Positions 43,511-52,467 of a stretch of 64,000 nt of DNA are shown here, in pieces (within the stretch, counting starts at the first letter, position 1; every line of letters starts with the position of its first letter). The notes beneath the pieces were generated by a model, which worked only from the letters and a program-made list of their open reading frames with translations, did no database searches and had not been told where the DNA came from. The DNA lies in the NCBI GenBank assembly GCA_049889095.1, contig JBLJFK010000004.1; one strand, given 5' to 3'. Source of the DNA: Ewingella sp049889095 (GTDB taxonomy: Bacteria; Pseudomonadota; Gammaproteobacteria; Enterobacterales; Enterobacteriaceae). The translations under genes and the position numbers were made by a program.

Positions 43511-44383
43511 CTACAATAACTTCAGCAGATGCATCGCCGCTTTACCGTTGTCATTACGCCGCCACGCCAGCGCAACCTGGGTGATGAGCGGCGGACCGGT
43601 GAGCGGCAGGCAGGTGACATTTTCATCATCGATTTTCCCCAGTGATGCAGGGACTACCGCGTAACCAAAACCGGTCGCCACCATGCTGATGGCTGAGGTC
43701 ACCTGCGGCGATTGCTGGCCGAGCTTAGGAATAAACCCCGCATCATTACAGGCGGTGATCACTGCATCATACAAGCTTGGCGCGACGTCCCTCGGAAAGG
43801 TGATCAGCGTTTCATCTTTCAGTGCGCCCAATGCAACTTCTTCCTTTTGTGCAAGCGGATGCGCACACGGTAGTGCCACCACCATCTGCTCAAAATCAAT
43901 CACCCGGCAGGCAAAATCCTTACTGCGTTCACACGGCAGGCGGATGAACGCCACGTCGATAGCGCCATCTGCCAGCGCGGTCATCAGCCCCGACATTTCC
44001 CTTTCCTGCGGCAATAATTCCATGCCCGGATAACTCTCGCGAAAGCGGTGCAGCAGCGAAAACACCTGCGGATTAAAAGCAGTCGAACTGGCAAAGCCGA
44101 TACGCAACGTTCCGCTTACGCCACGTGCCACGCTGCGCGCACGTTCCAGCGCAGAATCTGTCAGTTTCAGGATATTCACCGCATCGCCGTACAGCGTTTT
44201 TCCCGCGTCGGTCAGTTCAACACTGCGCGTTAATCGGCGTAGCAAAGGCGCACCGATCTCATGCTCCAGTCGTTGTATTTGCTGGCTTAGTGGAGGTTGC
44301 GAAATGCCCAGTTGTTCGGCCGCGCGGGTGAAATTCCCGGCATCGGCCACCGCCACGAAATAACGCAGATGACGAAGTTCCAT
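43511..44383 (-). CDS. budR: LysR-type regulator of acetoin synthesis (BudR/AlsR)
   Basis: This 290-residue LysR protein has an N-terminal winged helix (MELRHLRYFVAVADAGNFTRAAEQLGISQPPLSQQIQRLE) and a periplasmic-binding-protein-like effector domain. It is divergent from budA with 104 bases between starts, the normal place for the acetate-responsive activator of the acetolactate/acetoin pathway in Klebsiella, Serratia and Bacillus (BudR/AlsR). The identification depends mainly on this location plus LysR type. Confidence 0.85.
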   Translation of the reverse strand: MELRHLRYFVAVADAGNFTRAAEQLGISQPPLSQQIQRLEHEIGAPLLRRLTRSVELTDAGKTLYGDAVNILKLTDSALERARSVARGVSGTLRIGFASSTAFNPQVFSLLHRFRESYPGMELLPQEREMSGLMTALADGAIDVAFIRLPCERSKDFACRVIDFEQMVVALPCAHPLAQKEEVALGALKDETLITFPRDVAPSLYDAVITACNDAGFIPKLGQQSPQVTSAISMVATGFGYAVVPASLGKIDDENVTCLPLTGPPLITQVALAWRRNDNGKAAMHLLKLL

Positions 44384-44487
44384 ATCAAAAACGTCTCAAA
44401 GTGAACACCCCATCATATTGGAACTCTCTGCTGAAAGGAGTCAACCTTTAGTTAACAATGCTAATCATTTTCTTCCGGAGCGACAAC
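44384..44487. promoter_or_regulatory. Divergent budR-budA promoter region
   Basis: This short 104-base interval should hold the LysR-type binding sites and both promoters. TTAGTTAAC-TAATC sequence near 44446-44465 is A/T-rich and suitable for a -10, but no single T-N11-A site is decisive. Confidence 0.4.
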
Positions 44488-45291
44488 ATGACTTATCACA
44501 ACCTCCACCGCCATGACGCGCACGGAGACTGCTCCTGCGTTGCCGATATCACCCGCAGCGCCATGCAGCTTCAACATGATCATCCTGAACGCGTCATTTA
44601 CCAATCGTCGATGATGAGTGCCCTGCTAAGCGGCGTGTACGAAGGCGATACCACCATGTCCGACCTGCTCGAACACGGCGACTTTGGCTTAGGTACGTTC
44701 AACCATCTCGACGGCGAACTGATTGCCTTTAACAGCAACATATTCCAGCTGCGCGGCGATGGTACCGCTCGCCGTGCCAGCCCCGAACAAAAAACGCCGT
44801 TTGCCGTAATGACATTCTTCAACCCGACTAATGAATATCCTCTCGATAAACCGCACAGCCGCGACGATATCCATACAATCATCGACCGCGTGGTCGCCAG
44901 CAAAAACACCTTCTGCGCCCTGCGCATCGACGGCGTATTCACCCGCGTGGACACGCGCACCGTGCCGGAGCAGCAACGCCCGTACAAACCGATGCTGGAG
45001 GCCATCGAGGCGCAGCCGACCTTCCACATTGAGCATAGCGAAGGTGTGCTGATTGGTTTTCTGACCCCTGAATACATGCAGGGCATCAACGTCGCCGGCT
45101 ATCACGAGCACTTTATCAACCGCGAACGCAGCAGCGGGGGTCACGTGCTGGACTACCAGTTGGAGAGCGGCGTACTGACCTTCGGCACCGTCGACAAATT
45201 ACTGATTGATTTCCCGACCGACCGCGACTTTAAGCAGGCCGATCTCAACCCCGGCAACCTAGATGACGCCATCCGTTCCGTTGAAAGTTAA
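44488..45291 (+). CDS. budA: Alpha-acetolactate decarboxylase BudA
   Basis: This 267-residue enzyme converts acetolactate to acetoin. It has the family core SALLSGVYEGDTTMSDLLEHGDFGLGTFN, EQKTPFAVMTFF and the zinc-site region INVAGYHEHFI. ATG at 44488 with CCGGAG before it is preferred to an upstream ATG at 44458. The N-terminus is histidine-rich (YHNLHRHDAHGDC), somewhat longer than in Klebsiella. budB follows 36 bases downstream. Confidence 0.95.
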   Translation: MTYHNLHRHDAHGDCSCVADITRSAMQLQHDHPERVIYQSSMMSALLSGVYEGDTTMSDLLEHGDFGLGTFNHLDGELIAFNSNIFQLRGDGTARRASPEQKTPFAVMTFFNPTNEYPLDKPHSRDDIHTIIDRVVASKNTFCALRIDGVFTRVDTRTVPEQQRPYKPMLEAIEAQPTFHIEHSEGVLIGFLTPEYMQGINVAGYHEHFINRERSSGGHVLDYQLESGVLTFGTVDKLLIDFPTDRDFKQADLNPGNLDDAIRSVES

Positions 45292-45326
45292 CCGCCACTG
45301 AGCCAGCGAATAAAGGAGTGTGATTC

Positions 45327-47003
45327 ATGAACCATTTAGACAACAAAAATACGTGGAACTGCGGCGCGGATCTGGTCGTTGCGCAGCTGGAACAACAGGG
45401 CGTGAAGCATGTATTTGGCATCCCTGGCGCGAAAATTGACCGGGTATTCGATTCACTGGTCGACTCGTCGATCATCACCATTCCGGTACGCCACGAAGCC
45501 AACGCCGCGTTTATGGCCGGCGCGGTTGGCCGTCTGACCGGCAAAGCGGGCGTCGCACTGGTGACATCAGGCCCCGGCTGCTCGAACCTCATCACCGGCG
45601 TCGCTACCGCCACATCAGAAGGTGATCCGCTGGTCGCCATCGGCGGCGCGGTGAAGCGTGCTGACCACGTTAAACAGGTCCACCAGACCATGGATACGGT
45701 GGCAATGTTCCGCCCGGTAACCAAATTTTCCGCCGAAGTCACCTCCTCGTCAGCACTTTCCGAAGTGCTGGCCAACGGTTTTCGGGCCGCTGAGTTTGGC
45801 CGTCCCGGTGCGTCATTCATCAGCCTGCCGATGGACATTATCAACGAGCCAGCACAGGGCCGTTTACTCAGTTCGCAATCGCCAACGCTCGGCAGCGCAC
45901 CGCAGGACGCCATCCATCAAGTTGCCGCCTGTCTGCAAAAAGCCAAAAACCCGGTGTTGCTGCTCGGCCTGATGGCCAGCCAACCACGCAACACGGCAGC
46001 CATCCGGCGGTTGCTCAATAAAAGCGATCTGCCGGTCACCAGCACCTATCAGGCGGCGGGCGTTATCGATCAGGCGCACTTCCACCGTTTCGCAGGTCGC
46101 GTCGGTCTGTTCAATAATCAGGCCGGCGACCGCCTGCTGCGAAATGCCGATTTAGTGATCACCATCGGTTACAGTCCGGTTGAGTACGAACCGGCACAAT
46201 GGAGTAACGGCCAGGCCGAGTTGGTGCACATCGACGTGGTGCCCGCCGAGACCGACAGTGATTATTCCCCCGATATAGAACTGGTCGGTGACATCGCCGA
46301 TACGCTGGATCTGCTGACCGAACAGGTGCATCAACATTTTGACCTCAGCCCCGCGACGCTGTCGATCCTTGATGACCGCCGCCAGCAGCGCGAACTGCTG
46401 GCTCAAAAAGGCCGCAGCCTGAACCAGTTTGCCATTCACCCATTGCGCCTGGTGCGCGCCATGCAGGATATCGTTAACAGTGACGTGACGCTGTGCGTGG
46501 ACATGGGAAGTTTCCATATCTGGATCGCCCGCTATCTTTATAGCTTCCGTGCACGTCAGGTGCTTATCTCCAATGGTCAGCAGACCATGGGCGTCGCGCT
46601 GCCGTGGGCGATTGGTGCAGCGCTGGTCGAACCGAGCCGTAAAGTCGTGTCTGTCTCCGGCGACGGTGGTTTTATGCAGTCGAGCATGGAGCTGGAAACC
46701 GCGGTACGTCTTGGTGTTAACCTGCTGCACATCATCTGGGTGGATGACAGCTACAACATGGTGGCGATTCAGGAACAGAAGAAATACCAGCGCACCTCCG
46801 GCGTAAAATTCGGTCCGATAGACTTCAAAGCCTACGCCGAATCCTTCGGTGCCAAAGGCTTCGCCGTCATCTCCTCCGACACCCTCGAAAGTACCCTGCG
46901 CGCCGCCATGGACGTACAAGGCCCCGCCGTCGTTGCTGTCCCAGTGGATTACAGTGATAACGCGTTATTGATGGGACAGCTGAATATGGGGGAGATGTTT
47001 TAG
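45327..47003 (+). CDS. budB: Catabolic acetolactate synthase BudB
   Basis: This 558-residue thiamine-diphosphate enzyme condenses two pyruvates to acetolactate. It has the cofactor-activating Glu region (RHEANAAFMAG near residue 51), the ThDP/magnesium motif GDGGFMQSS followed by DDSYNMV, and no separate small subunit gene, which marks the catabolic, FAD-independent type. It forms an operon with budA. The third gene of the pathway, budC (acetoin reductase), is not here, so the unit may end at acetoin or use a reductase encoded elsewhere. Confidence 0.95.
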   Translation: MNHLDNKNTWNCGADLVVAQLEQQGVKHVFGIPGAKIDRVFDSLVDSSIITIPVRHEANAAFMAGAVGRLTGKAGVALVTSGPGCSNLITGVATATSEGDPLVAIGGAVKRADHVKQVHQTMDTVAMFRPVTKFSAEVTSSSALSEVLANGFRAAEFGRPGASFISLPMDIINEPAQGRLLSSQSPTLGSAPQDAIHQVAACLQKAKNPVLLLGLMASQPRNTAAIRRLLNKSDLPVTSTYQAAGVIDQAHFHRFAGRVGLFNNQAGDRLLRNADLVITIGYSPVEYEPAQWSNGQAELVHIDVVPAETDSDYSPDIELVGDIADTLDLLTEQVHQHFDLSPATLSILDDRRQQRELLAQKGRSLNQFAIHPLRLVRAMQDIVNSDVTLCVDMGSFHIWIARYLYSFRARQVLISNGQQTMGVALPWAIGAALVEPSRKVVSVSGDGGFMQSSMELETAVRLGVNLLHIIWVDDSYNMVAIQEQKKYQRTSGVKFGPIDFKAYAESFGAKGFAVISSDTLESTLRAAMDVQGPAVVAVPVDYSDNALLMGQLNMGEMF

Positions 47004-47026
47004 GAAAAACAAATTAAATATTTGGG

Positions 47027-47050
47027 AGGGCGCGAGGATTGCGCCCTTAA
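47027..47050 (+). terminator. budAB terminator
   Basis: AGGGCGC/GCGCCCT is a 7-bp GC-rich stem with a 7-base loop followed by TAATTATT, 24 bases after budB. It is shared with the convergent HNH gene, whose stop is at 47051. Confidence 0.8.
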
Positions 47051-47812
47051 TTATTCCGCGATAAATATTTTATTGCGGTGATATTTTAATTGGCTTATAT
47101 CAGGTGGATAACTGAGCGGCAGACGAAGTTTTTTCCCTTCATAATTGGCAAAATTTTCAATGTAAATTGTGCTTTTTAGTTTCTTAATTTGTGGCGAAAG
47201 CAGCATCTCTAGATTGTCATTAAACGAGATCAAACCACGATCAAAGGCTTTGTCATGCAGACTTGAAAGGCATAAACCATTACTCGGATTTAAGCGATGT
47301 TCAACAGCATGGCTCCACGGACGGATATGGCTTGCGATCAATAAGGCAGGTTCTTCGAGTTCGGTCAGGCAGCAGCGATATTCGTAGGCAGCTAGAACGT
47401 TTTTGCGGAACAGTTGCTGATCCACGCGAGCCTTAACGATTGTCGTTCTTTCTCTGCCGCTAAAATCATGAACTTCACTGTCTTGCATTTCCACCGCAGG
47501 CGGTTCAAGTTTTTCCATCGCTAGCTCGCATTGTGCGCCGAAGGACGTGGTGTCTTCCGTCATTTCTTGCCACAAAGCACGGTCAGCATTAGAGACACCT
47601 TTCAACCCAGTACGGCCTGACTCAATAATAAAGGGGTCAAGGCTGGCAAAATTAACCAACTTCATGGCTAATGCAGAGGGAGTGCGGCCAATTAGATTTG
47701 CATAGTGAATAATATCGCGATTTTTTGAATGCAGCCTTCCAAAGGGAATTTGACTATAAAGAGTGAAAGCGACGAGAAGTTGATCTCGAGTCCAATGGTT
47801 CACACCAGCCAT
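47051..47812 (-). CDS. HNH-family endonuclease-like protein
   Basis: This is a 253-residue protein. The C-terminal half contains the HNH_2-type pattern: YRCCLTELEEPALLIASHIRPWSHAVE, then NPSNGLCLSSLHDKAFDRGLISF. This carries the paired cysteines, the catalytic His and the Asn-His motif residues. The N-terminal half (WTRDQLLVAFTLYSQIPFGRLHS) is common to such proteins and is of unknown role. These proteins are often stand-alone nucleases in variable chromosomal regions. No methylase partner is present. Upstream begins a gene-poor AT-rich stretch. Confidence 0.8.
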   Translation of the reverse strand: MAGVNHWTRDQLLVAFTLYSQIPFGRLHSKNRDIIHYANLIGRTPSALAMKLVNFASLDPFIIESGRTGLKGVSNADRALWQEMTEDTTSFGAQCELAMEKLEPPAVEMQDSEVHDFSGRERTTIVKARVDQQLFRKNVLAAYEYRCCLTELEEPALLIASHIRPWSHAVEHRLNPSNGLCLSSLHDKAFDRGLISFNDNLEMLLSPQIKKLKSTIYIENFANYEGKKLRLPLSYPPDISQLKYHRNKIFIAE

Positions 47813-49291
47813 GTGCTTGTTATCCAGAGAGTATGAGTTCGAGTTATCGATTCTACTCTCTATGCCGGTTTAAAAACAAAATACAAAAAGAAGTTTCTAA
47901 ATAAATTTCCCGTGATAAAACATCACGCTCCGATGAATCCCTTTTAACCAAGCAACCCGATTGCACGTTGAGCTTCGATCCAGCAAAAAACCTGCTGAAT
48001 TTTATTCTGTGGGAACGGCTGGAAGTGTTATATCGGGCGCTTGAGATGCCCTTTACCGAAGACGACGTGATATGCGAGCAGCAAGGAGATGCATTGTTGC
48101 GTTAAGGCTACTATAGGTAAAACCAGAGCACTGGAGCTGGCTTTATAACTCACGAGGGATGTGGGATTAAACATCATAGAAAATGGTAATCCAGGTTGCC
48201 TTTGCACACTGGCGATCATCTTAAAAATTCTATCCCACCCAGTTTGAGATAGGTTAGCGCGGAATGGCGTTACGCAGTTCGTCACGCCACGTACGGTATT
48301 CGCTGGCAAGACTGGGAAATCATCTGGCAATAGCGGCCTGGCTTTTGGGTGCCTGTCCAGTTTGAAGAAAGAAGGCTTCGAAGCCTCGGTGCAAGGTAGG
48401 TGTAAGTAAACACGTAATCTGCACCACGACATGTATCTCTGCGATTCTCCGCTCTATTCTGGAACATTTACTCTTTCAGCGGCAATTGACGCCAATAAGA
48501 TAATACTTAGTTTCTGTTTTTCGCCAAAATTTCAGCTCACGCAATAGTACATTAAAGACAATAACTTGATTCCTCAGCAGATTTTTTTAATTAAGAACAT
48601 GCTTAGTATTTACGATATGTAAAACCCTGACAGAACCTTATTACAGCATTGAAAATAAAGCATAATAATATTAAATAATCGAACTAGTCCTTGCCCTAGA
48701 GAATAATGGGCGAATGCAGTTGTTCAATTGCAGATCACAAATGCGTTAAAAAAACCAATAGCTTTTATTTAATATAAATATTTTCAGAAAACTCCTTAGT
48801 TTTAACATTATCATTTTTATTTGTCGTAAAAATGTATCTATTTTTTTACAAAAGTAAGCATAAAATCCCACATTAATAGAAATAAAAAGAACAATAACCT
48901 ACAAGATAAAACTCTTGAAATGAGAAACTTCAAGATAAGAAAATGCCTAGATTTGATTGATCAATAAAGCTAAAGCGTTACATTGCTCACAGTTTCGCCG
49001 AGAGTGAGGATTTTTATTAGGATTACGCCTAGTAAAAAGTGTGAACAAAACGATAGAAAATTGTAAATCGATCGATAAAACCTATTGTTAAATGTAATAG
49101 TGAGTGAGATAAACGATTGGAAGAGTTTAGGCTGCGTATTATTCTAGATACATCCACGGAGAACAATTAAATATGAAACAAGCATTATAAAAAGTTCCAT
49201 TTTCTATATCTTTCTGAAAGTGCTCAATTCTTCTCCATGCATCTTAGAGAAGTCTCTGAGTGTTTTTAAACCCACACTATTAGGCGGTCCA
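47813..49291. other. Gene-poor AT-rich boundary region before the polysaccharide locus
   Basis: About 1.5 kb without a confident gene. From about 47902 to 48097 on the plus strand an open frame with natural-looking sequence (DPAKNLLNFILWERLEVLYR, ending GDALLR and a stop at 48095) has no start codon. It looks like the 3' end of a lost gene. A frame on the minus strand at 48028-48432 covers the same bases and has poor composition. From 48480 on, the sequence is strongly AT-rich with many A/T runs, suitable for H-NS binding. At 49173-49190 a five-codon frame (MKQAL) follows GGAGAACAATTAAAT. Confidence 0.5.
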
Positions 49292-49888
49292 ATGCCTCGG
49301 TTAATAATCTGGAGTGAATGCCAGTTCACTAAGCTTGCGTTAAAGGAAATCATATTTAAGAAACTACCTTACGTTAACGAGATTATTTTTTTGGCTCCTG
49401 ATGACAAGGTGAATTTGTATACAAAAGATTATCTGATCATTGACCCATCTGGAGGGTGTTTTAACCAGTGTTACGAGTTTTTGAACGAGAGTATCAACAT
49501 AGTAGACCCAGAACGAATACTTATATTTTCTTCTGAGATAGACATGCTGATGTTGGAGTTTCTTCTTAAGAAAGAATTCAAGTTCCTTAAGAAGAGGAGA
49601 GAGCTATCAGAGCTAGTCAGTGCAGTACAACAGTTTATACAGCTTCAGAACATAATGAATAAAGAAGATGTTTTTAATTACAAGATCACAAAAATGGAAG
49701 AAAAAATCTTAGTTATGATGATGTTAGGCCTTTCAGTTAAGAGCATTTCAAATATATTAAAGCTAAGTGTGAAGACCATAAGTGTACATAAATGTAACTC
49801 ACTAAGAAAAATAGGCGTAGATGCCAAAAGCAGTTCAGCTCTGTTCTTTCTACATAAACATGCTGTGGGAAATAGAGTTACTGCATAA
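49292..49888 (+). CDS. LuxR-type transcription regulator near the polysaccharide locus
   Basis: This protein has about 198 residues. The C-terminal 65 residues (ITKMEEKILVMMMLGLSVKS onward, through ISNILKLSVKTISVHKCNSL) form a LuxR-type helix-turn-helix. The N-terminal part begins like a receiver domain (MPRLIIWSECQFTKLALKEII) but shows no phosphoacceptor Asp pattern. It resembles orphan regulators such as RcsA or fimbrial regulators in form. ATG at 49292 with AGGCGG four bases upstream is chosen. A GTG at 49220 in the same frame is possible. It is the first of two regulatory-looking genes before the JUMPstart element. Confidence 0.75.
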   Translation: MPRLIIWSECQFTKLALKEIIFKKLPYVNEIIFLAPDDKVNLYTKDYLIIDPSGGCFNQCYEFLNESINIVDPERILIFSSEIDMLMLEFLLKKEFKFLKKRRELSELVSAVQQFIQLQNIMNKEDVFNYKITKMEEKILVMMMLGLSVKSISNILKLSVKTISVHKCNSLRKIGVDAKSSSALFFLHKHAVGNRVTA

Positions 49889-49961
49889 GAAAATAGTATG
49901 ACTGGCTCCTGTTGCTATTTTTTCAGTCAGTATGTTTACATTTTTATTCATGGGGTAAGGG

Positions 49962-50648
49962 ATGCAATCGGTTAAAAGAAATGATTCCGGATATATCTTT
50001 GAGCCCATAGTCACAGTAGCGGGTGGAATGCTAGGTTTTGAATTGGTGAAGAAAGTAGAAAAAAATGAACACCATTTTGAACCTGAAGAAGACCAGTCTT
50101 CTTTCGCTGTAGAAGATAGAATCAAAGCATTCTTTGACCAGGTCACTATCGCCTGTGTTAACGAAGATGTTTTTATTAATAATGCTTTTTTGTTATCAAT
50201 CGCTATCGATTACGAAATTGCTCTGCATATCGTGAGTAACACTGCGATGCAAAAGATATTGCAACAGCACACTTATATAAGACTCACATTGAACGAGCAT
50301 TTCGAGGAATTTAAGACCGGGGATGCACGCCCGGTCCTTCATGCCCTTAGCAAATACTGCACTTTATGGCTAGATCACTTTGGGGAAGGGAGCACCAATC
50401 TTTCCCTCGTCATGAATGAAAATTTTGAGTACATAAAAATAAGTAAAATTTTTTTTTGGAAACATCAGGGAACCTTATCATTCCGTAAAATTATTGAGCA
50501 CCTAAAGCCCTATTGTAATGGCGTCATTATATGCGGCGTCGAGAATCATGGCCACATAGAATATTTAAAGGGCAGCGAGATTAAAGCTATGCAGGGGTTA
50601 TTATGGCTATCTTATAACCAGAAGAAGCTAACTGAAGCTTTTTTCTAA
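49962..50648 (+). CDS. Degenerate EAL-domain protein (probably non-catalytic)
   Basis: This 228-residue protein spans one EAL domain. The outline is visible: EPIV near residue 14, the EAL position as ELV in GFELVKKV, the RLTLNEHF metal-site region, LDHFGEG for LDDFG, IKISKIF for IKIDK, and CGVENHGH near the C-terminus. The motif EAL itself is ELV, LDDFG has lost one Asp and IKIDK has lost its Asp, so c-di-GMP hydrolysis is unlikely. Length and decay resemble E. coli RflP (YdiV), which acts by binding a transcription factor. It follows the LuxR gene by 73 bases in the same direction. Confidence 0.8.
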   Translation: MQSVKRNDSGYIFEPIVTVAGGMLGFELVKKVEKNEHHFEPEEDQSSFAVEDRIKAFFDQVTIACVNEDVFINNAFLLSIAIDYEIALHIVSNTAMQKILQQHTYIRLTLNEHFEEFKTGDARPVLHALSKYCTLWLDHFGEGSTNLSLVMNENFEYIKISKIFFWKHQGTLSFRKIIEHLKPYCNGVIICGVENHGHIEYLKGSEIKAMQGLLWLSYNQKKLTEAFF

Positions 50649-51069
50649 CTAATAAAAATTATAACAATAATTTCACATGCTTATAAAAGTGAAAAACTAA
50701 CAACCTTGCATAGTATGGCAAGATTTTCTATCGCCCTGACTATTGCTCCCCTTATTCTGGCAAATTGGTAGCCGTAAACCAGGGGCGGTAGCGTCGCTAC
50801 AATAGCTGAAGCCATATTGAAAACTAAATTTTTAATTATTAAAAACAACCATGCTGACACCACTTCATTAACTATAATAAAGCCTTTTTTTTTAATTTAA
50901 CCAGGGTTGTTTATTGTTGTTAGTTGTGGAGGGATAAAAAATCCATTTTCAACACTGCGCCTTTACAGAATATGCAGGAGTTGCTGGATTGATTGAAAAG
51001 GTGACTGCCGGGGGAATATTTATCTAAATATGATTCATTCAATAAAACCCTAATAAGAGTGAAACCAGA
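50649..51069 (+). promoter_or_regulatory. Leader region of the exopolysaccharide operon
   Basis: This 421-base AT-rich interval holds the JUMPstart/ops element at 50757-50794. A short hairpin (CTTGC/GCAAG with following TTTT) at 50704-50735 may terminate the regulator transcript. The operon promoter should lie between about 50650 and 50757. Downstream of ops another ~275 bases precede the first gene, leaving a long untranslated leader as in other RfaH-controlled loci. Confidence 0.6.
50757..50794 (+). promoter_or_regulatory. JUMPstart sequence with ops element
   Basis: The core CCAGGGGCGGTAGCGT is identical to the 3' part of the enterobacterial JUMPstart consensus, and TTGGTAGC...GTAAA upstream of it also agrees. 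The ops element GGCGGTAGCGT occupies 50784-50794. In known systems RNA polymerase pauses at ops and RfaH is loaded, which allows transcription through long polysaccharide operons. Confidence 0.88.
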
Positions 51070-52467
51070 ATGAAAACTCCACACAATCGCACACGCTCTA
51101 ATGCCAATGCGTCATTGATTTCAATGGTTCAGCGGTTTTCTGATATCTCAATAATATTCTTCAGTCTGTATATTGTAATTTTACTTAACAAGCTTTCATT
51201 TAACTATAAACATGTACTGACAGCATTGGTCGTTCTGGGTGCATTCCAAATGATTGGCGGAATTACAGATTTTTATCGCTCTTGGCGTGGAGTGAAAATG
51301 TCTGCTGAGTTGGTTCTCATCTCTAAGAACTGGACACTAAGCTTGATTGTCACTCTGGGATTAATTTCAGTCTTAAGTGATTTTTATTTAGGCTTCAAGA
51401 TTTTCATTGAGTGGTATTTTGCCGTTTTAGCTGGATTCTTTTTATGTCGCATTGGCATTCGGGTTGGATCCGGTCTTTTACGCAAGATGGGATACAATGT
51501 TCGACGGGTTGCAGTCGTCGGTACAATGCCCGCAGGCATTAACCTCATCAGTAGTTTTATTGATGAACCATGGATGGGTTTCGTTGTGACAGGCATTTAC
51601 GATGAAAAGCCTTTAGAGGGTATCACCGGTATCAATTACGCTGGAGATTTCGACCAACTTATTGAAGATGCACGCGGCGGAAAACTGGATCGCATCTATA
51701 TTGCGATGAGTATGAAGGATGAGTTAAAAATAAAAAATATTGTACGGAAACTCACGGATACGACCTGTTCTGTACTGCTGATTCCTGATGTATTTACATT
51801 CAACATCCTCCAGTCACGCACTGAAGAAATCAATGGAATACCTGTTGTGCCGCTGTTTGACACACCATTAAACGGTATTAACATGGTGTTCAAACGTATC
51901 GAAGATATCGCTGTTTCATCTATTATCCTTCTGTTGATTTCCGTTCCACTCGTGATAATTGCTTGTGCTATTAAACTGACCTCCCCGGGACCGGCTATTT
52001 TCCGCCAGGTTCGCTATGGCATGGATGGGAAGCCTATTATAGTATGGAAATTCCGTACGATGACGGTCATGGAAAATGGTGGATTAGTGATACAGGCAAA
52101 GCAAAATGATCCCCGGGTCACTAAGCTAGGGAAATTCCTGCGAAACACCTCTCTCGATGAGTTACCGCAATTTTTTAACGTACTCTTCGGTCAGATGTCA
52201 GTTGTCGGCCCCAGACCACATGCGGTCGCTCATAATGAACAATATCGTTCTCTGATCGAAGGCTATATGCTTCGCCATAAAGTCAAACCCGGCATTACAG
52301 GATTGGCTCAAATTAATGGCTTCCGGGGTGAGACTGATACACTCGACAAGATGCAAAAACGTGTAGACTTTGACCTGTTATATATTCGTGGCTGGAGCAT
52401 TTGGTTGGATCTTGAGATTATATTCTTAACATTCTTCAAAGGCTTTGTTAGTAAGACTGCATATTAA
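51070..52467 (+). CDS. Undecaprenyl-phosphate glucose/galactose phosphotransferase (WcaJ/AmsG-like)
   Basis: This 465-residue polyprenol-phosphate hexose-1-phosphate transferase starts polysaccharide repeat synthesis on the inner membrane. Four hydrophobic helices lie in residues 15-140, then a CoA-binding-like domain, a further helix near 280-300 and the catalytic domain with SPGPAIFRQVRYG, WKFRTM and GPRPHAV. Length is similar to AmsG (477) and WcaJ (464). The sugar (glucose or galactose) cannot be read from the sequence. It is the first gene after the JUMPstart leader. Confidence 0.92.
   Translation: MKTPHNRTRSNANASLISMVQRFSDISIIFFSLYIVILLNKLSFNYKHVLTALVVLGAFQMIGGITDFYRSWRGVKMSAELVLISKNWTLSLIVTLGLISVLSDFYLGFKIFIEWYFAVLAGFFLCRIGIRVGSGLLRKMGYNVRRVAVVGTMPAGINLISSFIDEPWMGFVVTGIYDEKPLEGITGINYAGDFDQLIEDARGGKLDRIYIAMSMKDELKIKNIVRKLTDTTCSVLLIPDVFTFNILQSRTEEINGIPVVPLFDTPLNGINMVFKRIEDIAVSSIILLLISVPLVIIACAIKLTSPGPAIFRQVRYGMDGKPIIVWKFRTMTVMENGGLVIQAKQNDPRVTKLGKFLRNTSLDELPQFFNVLFGQMSVVGPRPHAVAHNEQYRSLIEGYMLRHKVKPGITGLAQINGFRGETDTLDKMQKRVDFDLLYIRGWSIWLDLEIIFLTFFKGFVSKTAY

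Noticed and set aside
46152..46919. 255-codon minus-strand frame
   Set aside because: It is a shadow of budB.
48028..48432. 134-codon minus-strand frame in the boundary region
   Set aside because: No ribosome site or recognisable motif, and the composition is unusual (many S, P and L). It overlaps the start-less plus-strand fragment. A real gene cannot be excluded but there is no support for one.
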